Of a stretch of DNA of 7,710 bases, positions 1 to 5,918 are shown piece by piece. The stretch's first letter is position 1, and the number at the start of each line of letters is the position of its first letter. The position numbers were made by a program, and so were the translations under genes. The DNA is from DATLFP01 sp035540955 (GTDB taxonomy: Bacteria > Actinomycetota > Acidimicrobiia > Acidimicrobiales > CADCSY01). Below the pieces are notes generated by a model, which saw nothing but the letters and a program-made list of their open reading frames with translations, did not search any database and was not told the DNA's origin. The stretch lies in assembly GCA_035540955.1 (NCBI GenBank), contig DATLFP010000019.1, positions 1 through 7,710 on the forward strand, given 5' to 3'.

Positions 1-772
1 CCACGGTGCACACGACGATCGCGGCGAGCGCCATGCGCCGGCCGAGCACCGCGAGTCGGCGCTGCAGCGGGGTGTGTTCGACGGCGTGCGCCTGGAGGAG
101 AGCCGCGATCTGACCCAGCTCGGTCGTCATCCCGGTTGCAACGACCAATCCCCGCGCCCGCCCGTAGGTGGCGGCCGTGCCCCTGAACGCCATGTTGTGG
201 CGGTCTGCGATCATCGAGCCTTCGGAACGTCCGAGCGCGTCGGCAGTCTTGGCCGCCGACTCGGATTCGCCGGTCAGAGCGGCTTCGTTGACGCGCAGTC
301 CGTGCACCTCGATGAGGCGAAGATCGGCCGGAACGATGTCGCCGGCGCCGAGCTCGACGAGGTCACCGGGAACGACCTCAGGCGTCGGGACGTCGTTGAC
401 ATGGCCGTCGCGCACCACGCGCGCCGTGCCGGTCGTGAGCTGCTTGAGGGCGGCCATGGCTCGCTCGGCTCGGACCTCCTGGACGAAGCCGACGACGGCG
501 TTGAGCACCACGATCACGCCGATCACGACCGTGTCCGTCACGTCGCCGATGACGAACGTGACGACTCCGGCCAGCGCGAGCACGGCGGTCATCGTGTTGG
601 CGAGCTGGCGGACGAAGATGTGTCCGGCGCCGGGCTGCTTCTGCTCGATCAGCGCGTTCGAGCCGACGGTCTGCAAGCGCTGCGCGGCCAGATCACCGCT
701 GAGGCCGGTGCGCAGGTCGGTCCCGAACGCCGCCGCCAGTGTGCTGCCATCAACCGCCCATGGTTCGGCCAT
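1..772 (-). CDS. P-type cation-transporting ATPase, Ca2+-type (N-terminal part, runs off window)
   Basis: This gene encodes an ATP-driven cation pump of the inner membrane, probably of the Ca2+-type P2 group. The 257 visible residues hold an N-terminal cation-ATPase domain (about 1-60, with GLSGDLAAQRL at 23-33) and two hydrophobic segments at about 58-76 and 80-98. The first part of the actuator domain follows, with the dephosphorylation motif LTGES at 166-170 and a conserved GDLVELGAGDIVPADLR stretch at 136-152. The DKTG phosphorylation site lies beyond the window, so ion specificity cannot be read. I chose the ATG at 772, 17 bp after the exchanger stop; the upstream CCGAGG is a weak ribosome site. 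The gene is most likely co-transcribed with the exchanger, which favours a Ca2+ or related divalent-cation efflux role. It is partial only because of the window edge; the frame is intact throughout. Confidence 0.93.
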   Translation of the reverse strand, partial: MAEPWAVDGSTLAAAFGTDLRTGLSGDLAAQRLQTVGSNALIEQKQPGAGHIFVRQLANTMTAVLALAGVVTFVIGDVTDTVVIGVIVVLNAVVGFVQEVRAERAMAALKQLTTGTARVVRDGHVNDVPTPEVVPGDLVELGAGDIVPADLRLIEVHGLRVNEAALTGESESAAKTADALGRSEGSMIADRHNMAFRGTAATYGRARGLVVATGMTTELGQIAALLQAHAVEHTPLQRRLAVLGRRMALAAIVVCTV

Positions 773-789
773 GGCAGCCTCGGGCCGGC

Positions 790-1797
790 TCACGGACGCA
801 CGGTCCAGACCGCGTAGAGCGCTCCGACGTAGACGGCGAGGAGCAGGATGGCGTCGGGTTCGAGGCGGCGCACTCGGGTCTCGGTGCCGTGAACGAGCGC
901 GGCGAGGGCGAGGGCCATCAACAGGATGGCGCCGACGCCGGCTACTGCCTCGCTGGGGTCGACTGCCGCCAGCAACGGACCGGGCGTGTACGCGGCGTCG
1001 ACGAACACGAGCACCGCCATGTTGAACGCGTTGCTACCGAAGAGGTTGCCGACCGCGAGATCCTGCGCGCCGATGCGCACGGCGGCGATGGATGCCACGA
1101 GCTCGGGCATCGAGGTCGAGAGTGCGAGAAGCGCCGTCCCGACGAACGTCTCGCCCATCCCGCTGGCGACGGCGATGTCGCGACCCGAGTAGGCGAGCAC
1201 TGGGGCCGACACGAGGATCACCGCAGAGGCGACAGCGAATCGGACGATCGCCGGCCGGAGTCCGCCGCGTTCGCGTCTCGTCCACCCGGTCGGCACCGGC
1301 AGCACCTCGCTCTCACCGAAGCGGCCGGTGGGAGAGCGGCGCATCCATGCAACTGCAGCGACGTATGAGCTGGCGACGGCCAGCGTGTCCACGCCGACCC
1401 AACCGATCGCGATGCCGGTGGGGGTGAGCACGCTGAGCGTGGCGAGTGCGGTGAGCGCGAGAGCCACCGTTGCTACTCGGGCATGCCCGATCTCGACGCT
1501 CGGCCAGATGCGTTGCCGGTTCAGGAGGTCGACGATGGCCAGGATGGCCATGTTGGCCATGCTGCTGCCGAACAGGTCGCCCACCGCCAGGTCGGGGGAG
1601 TCGGCCACCGCGGCAGTCACGTCGGTGACGAGCTCGGGCAGCGACGTCGCTCCCGCCACGAGGAGCATGCCGACCACCAGCCGCGAGAGCCTGGCTCGCT
1701 CGGCGATCTCGTCACTCGCGCGAACGAGGTGCACGCCGGCGACAGTCAGCACCCCGGCGGCGGTGACGAACGCAGCCGTCGACGCTGCCAGGGACAT
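790..1797 (-). CDS. CaCA-family Na+/Ca2+ exchanger-like membrane antiporter
   Basis: This is a 335-residue integral membrane antiporter of the Ca2+/cation antiporter superfamily, which normally expels Ca2+ in exchange for Na+ or H+. Both inverted alpha repeats are visible. The first has GATSLPE at 49-55, with the ion-binding Glu55, followed by GDLFGSSMANM at 73-83. The second has ALSTSMPE at 225-232, with Glu232, followed by GNLFGSNAFNM at 250-260. About ten hydrophobic segments are split by a charged central loop at 152-182 (RRSPTGRF to RRERGG). The length fits the bacterial YrbG-like branch. I chose the ATG at 1797 because GGGGAAG lies about 5 nt upstream and because the open frame above it reads as low-complexity Arg/Pro/Ser sequence overlapping the MFS gene. 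The P-type ATPase follows 17 bp downstream, so the two probably form an efflux operon. Transport of another cation cannot be excluded. Confidence 0.92.
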   Translation of the reverse strand: MSLAASTAAFVTAAGVLTVAGVHLVRASDEIAERARLSRLVVGMLLVAGATSLPELVTDVTAAVADSPDLAVGDLFGSSMANMAILAIVDLLNRQRIWPSVEIGHARVATVALALTALATLSVLTPTGIAIGWVGVDTLAVASSYVAAVAWMRRSPTGRFGESEVLPVPTGWTRRERGGLRPAIVRFAVASAVILVSAPVLAYSGRDIAVASGMGETFVGTALLALSTSMPELVASIAAVRIGAQDLAVGNLFGSNAFNMAVLVFVDAAYTPGPLLAAVDPSEAVAGVGAILLMALALAALVHGTETRVRRLEPDAILLLAVYVGALYAVWTVRP

Positions 1798-1981
1798 CGC
1801 TACTTCCCCGGTGCGCGACGGGCGTGTCTGGGGCCGCCGAGGTCGTGAACGGCGAGGCTCGACCGGGATATCGGTGACGTCCCTCTCACCGGTCGACCTG
1901 TCCCATGCCGTGATGATGGCGCGATTCGTGGCTGCCTGCTGGTCGCTGGGTGCCGGGGCCGCCTGCCGCCGGAGCGTCCCG
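1798..1981. other. Intergenic region (184 bp) upstream of the exchanger
   Basis: This is the longest gene-free stretch in the window. It separates the MFS stop from the exchanger start and presumably carries the exchanger promoter or leader. I see no convincing -35/-10 pair in it. It does contain an 8-bp inverted repeat (1859-1866/1889-1896) and a short hairpin at its MFS end, both listed separately. The open frame crossing it in line with the exchanger is rich in Arg, Pro and Ser and looks non-coding. Confidence 0.6.
1859..1896. repeat. 8-bp inverted repeat in the exchanger 5' region
   Basis: TCGACCGG (1859-1866) and CCGGTCGA (1889-1896) are perfect inverted arms around a 22-bp spacer. The spacer holds two 6-bp palindromes, GATATC (1867-1872) and GACGTC (1876-1881). 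The element lies about 62-99 bp upstream of the exchanger start, so it could be an operator or a leader RNA hairpin. An 8-bp GC-rich repeat can arise by chance, and no known motif is recognised. Confidence 0.35.
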
Positions 1982-1993
1982 CTACCCGCGGGA
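1977..1993 (-). other. Short hairpin at the end of the MFS gene
   Basis: TCCCGC (1977-1982) and GCGGGA (1988-1993) can pair around a 5-nt loop. The MFS stop codon TAG (1984-1982 on the minus strand) sits in and beside the loop. No U-tract follows on the minus strand, so this is not a standard intrinsic terminator. It may only slow decay of the transcript 3' end, or it may be chance. Confidence 0.3.
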
Positions 1994-3250
1994 AGGGGGC
2001 ACCATCGAGGGGTGATCGTCGGGGCGCATGCGGAGCGCGACGACGATGCCGGACGCGACGCTGAGCGCGGCGACGGTCCACACCGCAGCGCGCAGATCGA
2101 GGGCGTCGGCCACGACACCGCCGAGCAGGCCGCCGACGACATAGCCGGCATCTCGCCAGAGCCGATAGACGCCCACGGCGGTCGCCCGCCAGGCAGGGTG
2201 GGCGACATCGCCGACGGCGGCGATCAGCGTCGGGTAGACGAGGGCGGTCCCCACACCGATGGTGACGGCTCCGAGAGCCCACGGCGCGAAGCCGGTGGTG
2301 GCGGCCATGAAGGCGAGCGCCGCGCCCTGCAGCAGCATGCCGGCGACGATGAGCGGCTTGCGCCCGACGTGATCGGACCAGGCTCCGGTGACGAGCTGGC
2401 CCACGCTCCACACCCCGGGGTACAGCGCGGCGAGCACCCCGATGCGACCGACGGGGAGGCCCTCGGCGGCGAAGAGCAGGGGCAGGATGCCCCAGGCGAG
2501 CCCGTCGACGGCGTTGTTGACGAGGCCGGCCTGGCTCACCGCCGCGAGGGACGGGTCGCGCCAGGAGGTTCGGGCGAAGACCGTCGTGAAGCGCTCGCGG
2601 CCCGAGGTCGCGCCACCGGCGCAAATCTCGTGGTGGACATGGTCGGAGGTCTCACGGACGAAGCACGCTGAGAGGCCGAGCCCGAGGGCGGAGAAGGCGA
2701 TGCCGAGGTAGAAGGGTTCGGGGCGCAGTCCGTGGCGGGCGGCGATGGCGCCGGTGAGGAGCGCAGTGAGCGCGACGGCGCCGTAGCCGGCCGCTTCGTT
2801 CAGTCCGAGCGCGAGGCCGCGGCGGGACGGGCCGACGAGGTCGATCTTCATGATGACGGTCGTCGACCACGTCATCCCCTGGTTGACGCCCAGCAGCACG
2901 TTGGCGGCGATGACCCATCCCCAGGTGGGCGCCCACATGAGGAGCAGCGGGACGGGAACACCGACGAGCCAGCCGGCGACCAGGATCGGCTTGCGACCGT
3001 AGCGGTCGCTCAGCGCACCGGTGGCGAGGTTGGTGACGGCCTTGGTGGCGCCGAACGCGACGATGAAGGTCGTCGCGGCGGTGACGGCCGTGAGCCCGAA
3101 GGTCTGCTCGGCGAGGAGCGGCAAGACCGTGCGCTCCTGGCCGATCATGCCCCCCACCAGCGCGTTGACCGCGACGAGGAGGCTGAACTGGGCGAGGTTC
3201 GCCCGCAGTCCGAGCCGGACCGGTGCTCCCGCGGAGGCGGGAGTGCTCAC
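1982..3250 (-). CDS. Major facilitator superfamily (MFS) transporter
   Basis: This is a 422-residue, roughly 12-helix secondary transporter of the MFS. The first half carries motif A at 79-88 (GALSDRYGRK). The copy in the second half is at 289-298 (GAWSDHVGRK), so the two six-helix halves are both intact. The linker between halves (about 198-232) contains H204, H206, H207 and C210. I start at the GTG at 3250 rather than the in-frame ATG at 3286 because GTGA overlaps the stop of the MBL/rhodanese gene by 4 bp, a usual sign of translational coupling, and because the extra residues would lie inside that gene. It is the last gene of the DUF4395-MBL/rhodanese-MFS operon. Context suggests import or export of a sulfur-, selenium- or arsenic-related compound, but the substrate cannot be read from sequence. 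Confidence 0.92.
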   Translation of the reverse strand: MSTPASAGAPVRLGLRANLAQFSLLVAVNALVGGMIGQERTVLPLLAEQTFGLTAVTAATTFIVAFGATKAVTNLATGALSDRYGRKPILVAGWLVGVPVPLLLMWAPTWGWVIAANVLLGVNQGMTWSTTVIMKIDLVGPSRRGLALGLNEAAGYGAVALTALLTGAIAARHGLRPEPFYLGIAFSALGLGLSACFVRETSDHVHHEICAGGATSGRERFTTVFARTSWRDPSLAAVSQAGLVNNAVDGLAWGILPLLFAAEGLPVGRIGVLAALYPGVWSVGQLVTGAWSDHVGRKPLIVAGMLLQGAALAFMAATTGFAPWALGAVTIGVGTALVYPTLIAAVGDVAHPAWRATAVGVYRLWRDAGYVVGGLLGGVVADALDLRAAVWTVAALSVASGIVVALRMRPDDHPSMVPPSRG

Positions 3251-4596
3251 GCGCCGGTGGCGAGCTCGTGGTGCGCCGCGGTCCAATCACCCGGCCCGCC
3301 GGTGACGACCGTGACCTCGCGGCCGTGCTCGCGCTCGAGGAGGCTGGCGGCGGTCATGGCGCGCTCGCCGTGGCCGCACATCACCGAGAGCCGGCCTCGA
3401 GGGAGATCGGCGTCGACGATGGAGCCGAGCTCGGCGTGGACGGCGCCGGGGATGTGGCCGGCGACGTACTCGTCCTCCTGCCGCACGTCGACGACGGGCC
3501 CCTGCACGTGCTCGGCGGCGACGAGCTCGGTCGTGGCCACGGGACGGCCCGCGGCTCGCCAGGCGTCGATGCCGCCGTCGAGCTCGCCGAGGATGGTCTC
3601 GTAGCCGATGTTCCGGCACTGGCGGACCAGCTCGGCGCGATCCTGGCGGGCCCCGAGCAGGAACACGATCGGCGTGGCATCGGGGACGACCCAGCCGAGC
3701 CAGCTGGCGAACTGCGGTCGCAGGGCGATCGACACCGAGCCGGGTATGTGGCCGGCCGCGAAGTCGTCCACCGGGCGGGTGTCGACGATCCAGGCGCCCG
3801 CGGCGTGGAGGCGGTCGAGGTGGTCGGCACGGATGCGGGCGAGCACCGGCTCGCCGGGCCCGTAGAGGTCGGGTCCGCGTCGGTTCCGGTCACGCAGTCG
3901 GCGGAAGTAGGGCGGGTAGGAGCCGAGGCCGGCGAGCAGCTGCTCGACGAAGGCGTCTTCGTCGGGCGCGGCGAGCAGCGGGTTGGCGCGTCGCTCCCGA
4001 CCGATCGTCGTGGTGCGCTCGCCGCCGGCGGGCGCCGAGCAGAAGGATCCGGCTCCGTGCGTCGGGTAGACGGGGAGGTCGTCGGGGAGCGTGAGGATCC
4101 GCTCCTGGATCGACCGCCACAGCGAGCGCGCCAGGGGCACGGTCTGCTCAGGGGCGATCAGGTCGGTGCGGGCGACGGCGTCGACCAGGAGCGAGCCCCC
4201 CGAGAAGAGCGCCACCGGCGCGGCGCCGTCGAGGAGGAGGTAGGAGAGGTGCTCGGGGGTGTGGCCCGGCGTGGCCAACGCCCGCAGCGTCAGGCCGCCG
4301 AGGTCGACCTCCTCGCCGTCGGTGACGCCGCGGACGGGGAACTCGTGACCGCCGGCGCCCGGCACGATCAGTGACGCGCCCAGCGCCGCCAGCTCGCGGA
4401 CGCCCGAGATGAAGTCGGCGTGCAGGTGCGTCTCCACTGCGTACGCAATGGTGAGTGCCCGCCGATCGGCCTCCGCCAGGTAAGCCGAGGGATGGCGGGC
4501 GGGGTCGACGACGAGGCCCCGGCCGCCGCCGAGGTCGAGGAGGTAGGACGAGTTGCCGAGCCCCTGGTCGACGAAGGCAATCGGCTCCGCGCTCAC
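3247..4596 (-). CDS. MBL-fold/double-rhodanese fusion (CstB-like persulfide dioxygenase-sulfurtransferase)
   Basis: The 449-residue cytoplasmic fusion has three parts. The N-terminal metallo-beta-lactamase domain (about 5-245) has THLHADF at 56-62, GHTPEH at 111-116 and PTHGAGS at 178-184, as in ETHE1/CstB persulfide dioxygenases. The first rhodanese domain (about 255-355) lacks an active-site cysteine, its loop reading LLGARQDR at 313-320. The second (about 356-445) has CGHGER at 407-412 with catalytic Cys407. CstB has the same plan: an Fe(II) dioxygenase, a dead rhodanese and an active rhodanese that together turn low-molecular-weight persulfides into thiosulfate. One oddity is FSGGSLL at 131-137, where ETHE1 has FTGD and an iron-ligand Asp; here it is Gly134. 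The GTG start at 4596 overlaps the DUF4395 stop by GTGA, and the gene ends in another GTGA overlap with the MFS gene. Exact chemistry (dioxygenase or hydrolase) is uncertain. Confidence 0.93.
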   Translation of the reverse strand: MSAEPIAFVDQGLGNSSYLLDLGGGRGLVVDPARHPSAYLAEADRRALTIAYAVETHLHADFISGVRELAALGASLIVPGAGGHEFPVRGVTDGEEVDLGGLTLRALATPGHTPEHLSYLLLDGAAPVALFSGGSLLVDAVARTDLIAPEQTVPLARSLWRSIQERILTLPDDLPVYPTHGAGSFCSAPAGGERTTTIGRERRANPLLAAPDEDAFVEQLLAGLGSYPPYFRRLRDRNRRGPDLYGPGEPVLARIRADHLDRLHAAGAWIVDTRPVDDFAAGHIPGSVSIALRPQFASWLGWVVPDATPIVFLLGARQDRAELVRQCRNIGYETILGELDGGIDAWRAAGRPVATTELVAAEHVQGPVVDVRQEDEYVAGHIPGAVHAELGSIVDADLPRGRLSVMCGHGERAMTAASLLEREHGREVTVVTGGPGDWTAAHHELATGA

Positions 4597-5147
4597 GGCT
4601 GGCCCACACCGGTGCGTGGCCGCGCGCCGATCAGTGAGGCTGCGGTGGCGCGCTCGACGCCCCGCGCGACCGTGAAGATCATCGACGGGATGCAGATGCC
4701 GGTGATGGCGACGAACGCAGCAGTGACGCCGAGCACGAGGGTGAGGACGAGCCCCGCCGTGGCCGCTCCGATCGCGTAGGCGACGGCGGCTCCCCCGAGG
4801 AACGCCACGCCGATCGCGCAGCCGAGCCGCTTCGCGGCCCGGTTCGGCGGCAACCGTCGGCGGCCCCGAGGCTCGGCCCACCGGTTGTAGACGGCTTCGA
4901 AGGGGTGGTTCGGGGCGACGGCGCCGATCAGCGCGGTCGTGGCGAACACGGCCAGCACGGCGGGCGACTCGAGCACGGCGCCGAGCCCCGCGCCGAGCGC
5001 GCAGACGGCAGGCCCGATGCGCTGCGCGAGCGGTGCGGCATCGGCGCATGCCGCGTCGTGGCCTCGCCAGCCCTGCAGCCGCGTGAGCCGCTGTGGCCAG
5101 GTGAGGGAGCGGTCGGCGAGGAGGGACGTGAGGTCGCGTACGGCCAT
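4593..5147 (-). CDS. DUF4395-like integral membrane protein
   Basis: This is a 184-residue protein with a polar N-terminus (1-42) and about four hydrophobic segments (roughly 44-60, 62-79, 108-127 and 131-160). The loop after the second segment holds NHPFEAVYN at 80-88. GICIPS at 150-155 in the last segment resembles the cysteine-containing motif of DUF4395, a membrane family of unknown function that I recall being found beside rhodanese and MBL-fold sulfur genes. The assignment is made from memory of the motifs and context. Cys110 and Cys152 lie in predicted membrane segments and could be redox-active. The ATG at 5147 is preceded by GAGGGAAG. It is the first gene of the minus-strand operon, expressed from the divergent control region shared with the ArsR-rhodanese gene, and its stop overlaps the MBL/rhodanese start. 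Confidence 0.8.
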   Translation of the reverse strand: MAVRDLTSLLADRSLTWPQRLTRLQGWRGHDAACADAAPLAQRIGPAVCALGAGLGAVLESPAVLAVFATTALIGAVAPNHPFEAVYNRWAEPRGRRRLPPNRAAKRLGCAIGVAFLGGAAVAYAIGAATAGLVLTLVLGVTAAFVAITGICIPSMIFTVARGVERATAASLIGARPRTGVGQP

Positions 5148-5153
5148 CTGCCC

Positions 5154-5181
5154 ACTCTTCCCTCGATGGGCCTCCTTGTCA
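5154..5181 (-). promoter_or_regulatory. Possible promoter of the minus-strand DUF4395 operon
   Basis: On the minus strand TTGACA (5181-5176) is a perfect -35 match inside the left arm of the inverted repeat. A weak -10 candidate, AAGAGT (5159-5154), follows after 16 bp. The start point would fall near 5147, the ATG itself, so this promoter would give a leaderless or nearly leaderless transcript. The -10 is poor, so the call is tentative. Confidence 0.35.
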
Positions 5182-5205
5182 AGTAATCACTTTAATACTT
5201 GACAA
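5176..5205. promoter_or_regulatory. Perfect 10-bp inverted repeat: probable ArsR-family operator in divergent promoter
   Basis: TTGTCAAGTA (5176-5185) and TACTTGACAA (5196-5205) are perfect inverted arms around a 10-bp AT-rich spacer, with arm centres 20 bp apart (two helical turns). Each arm also contains an odd-length palindrome of the form CTTGNCAAG: CTTGTCAAG at 5175-5183 is exact, and 5198-5206 has one mismatch. The site lies in the only AT-rich stretch of a very GC-rich window, between the divergent DUF4395 and ArsR-rhodanese genes. ArsR-family dimers bind such dyads at their own promoters and release DNA on induction, so this is the likely autoregulatory operator controlling both operons. 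Confidence 0.75.
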
Positions 5206-5227
5206 AAAGGCGGAGAGAACGGACAAT
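5199..5227 (+). promoter_or_regulatory. Possible promoter of the ArsR-rhodanese operon
   Basis: TTGACA (5199-5204) is a perfect -35 hexamer in the right operator arm, and GACAAT (5222-5227) is a 4-of-6 -10 match after an ideal 17-bp spacer. Transcription would begin about 5234-5235, at the in-frame GTG (5235), rather than upstream of the ATG at 5226. If real, the mRNA would be leaderless with a GTG start. The SD-like GGAGAG (5212-5217) argues instead for a promoter further upstream and for the ATG. Confidence 0.4.
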
Positions 5228-5918
5228 GCCGTCCGTGGGTGACCGGGCCGCCAAGGATGCGCTGTTCGACGGCTTCGCCGAGGTGGCGAAGGCGCTGGCG
5301 AGCGGGCGGCGCGCCGAGATCGTCGACCTCCTGGCCCAGGGCCCCCGCTCGGTCGAGGAGATCGCGGAGGAGCTCGACCAGAGCGTCGCCAACACCTCGC
5401 ACCACCTCCGGGCGCTGGCCCGTGCCGGCGTCGTCAGCACCCGACGGGACGGCACCCGCATCTACTACGGGCTGGCCAGCGACCGCGTCGGCGAGCTGTG
5501 GTCGGCGCTGCGCGACGTGGCGATCGACCACGTGGCCGGCATCGACCGGCTCGCCGACGCGTATCTCGGTGATCGGGAGGGCGTCGAGGTGATCGACCGC
5601 GACGAGCTCACCGCCCGGCTGGCGCGGCGCGAGGTGGTGGTGCTCGACGTGCGGCCACCCGCGGAGTTCGAGGCCGGGCACATCGCCGGCGCCCGGTCGG
5701 TGCCGATCACCGAGCTGCATCGACGGCTGCGGTCACTTCCGGCCGACGCCGATGTCGTCGCGTACTGCCGTGGCCCGTACTGCGTGTACGCCGACGACGC
5801 CGTGCGAGAGCTGAGCCGCCGAGGCTTCCGCGCCCGGCGCCTGATCGACGGATTCCCCGAATGGAAGCGAGCCGGTCTGCCCGTGGCCGCCGGCGGAGGA
5901 GGCGAGAGTGATGGCTGA
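5226..5918 (+). CDS. ArsR-family transcriptional regulator fused to a rhodanese domain
   Basis: This 230-residue protein combines a winged-helix ArsR DNA-binding domain (about 7-105) with a C-terminal rhodanese domain (about 120-220). The recognition-helix region is QSVANTSHHLRALARAGVV at 52-70, followed by the wing TRRDGTRIYYGL at 72-83. The rhodanese active-site loop is YCRGPYC at 180-186, with Cys181 the expected persulfide-bearing residue and Cys186 a partner. These two are the only cysteines in the protein, and no ELCVC-type metal site is present, so sensing probably uses sulfur transfer at the rhodanese site. I chose the ATG at 5226, 8 nt after GGAGAG; the GTG at 5235 (giving M-G-D-R-A-A-K) is a real alternative. 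It is the first gene of the plus-strand operon and probably represses both divergent operons through the dyad at 5176-5205. Confidence 0.93.
   Translation: MPSVGDRAAKDALFDGFAEVAKALASGRRAEIVDLLAQGPRSVEEIAEELDQSVANTSHHLRALARAGVVSTRRDGTRIYYGLASDRVGELWSALRDVAIDHVAGIDRLADAYLGDREGVEVIDRDELTARLARREVVVLDVRPPAEFEAGHIAGARSVPITELHRRLRSLPADADVVAYCRGPYCVYADDAVRELSRRGFRARRLIDGFPEWKRAGLPVAAGGGGESDG
5897..5902 (+). promoter_or_regulatory. Ribosome binding site of the selenocysteine methyltransferase
   Basis: AGGAGG lies inside the end of the ArsR-rhodanese gene, 8 nt before the ATG at 5911 and 5 nt before the in-frame GTG at 5908. It is a consensus site and supports starting at 5911, although it does not rule out 5908. 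Confidence 0.7.

Noticed and set aside
74..1025. Plus-strand open frames opposite the P-type ATPase and exchanger
   Set aside because: The minus strand encodes recognisable motifs (LTGES, STSMPE). The plus-strand translations have none.
1798..2208. N-terminal extension of the exchanger up to 2208
   Set aside because: It overlaps the MFS gene and has no hydrophobic or conserved sequence. The ATG at 1797 has a good ribosome site.
1328..2671. 447-residue plus-strand open frame antisense to the exchanger and MFS genes
   Set aside because: It lies opposite two clear transporter genes, is low-complexity in Arg, Gly, Ala and Asp, shows no domain, and is the usual antisense shadow in GC-rich DNA.
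3247..3249. TGA stops of the MBL/rhodanese, DUF4395 and ArsR genes as further Sec codons
   Set aside because: Each falls at a normal protein end and overlaps the next gene's start. No conserved sequence continues in frame after them.
3223..4374. 383-residue plus-strand open frame antisense to the MBL/rhodanese gene
   Set aside because: It mirrors a well-supported enzyme with catalytic motifs, and its own sequence is charged and featureless.
4597..5049. N-terminal extension of the MBL/rhodanese gene up to 5049
   Set aside because: The extension overlaps the DUF4395 gene in another frame and is Arg-rich without homology. The GTG at 4596 fits the MBL domain boundary and the GTGA overlap.
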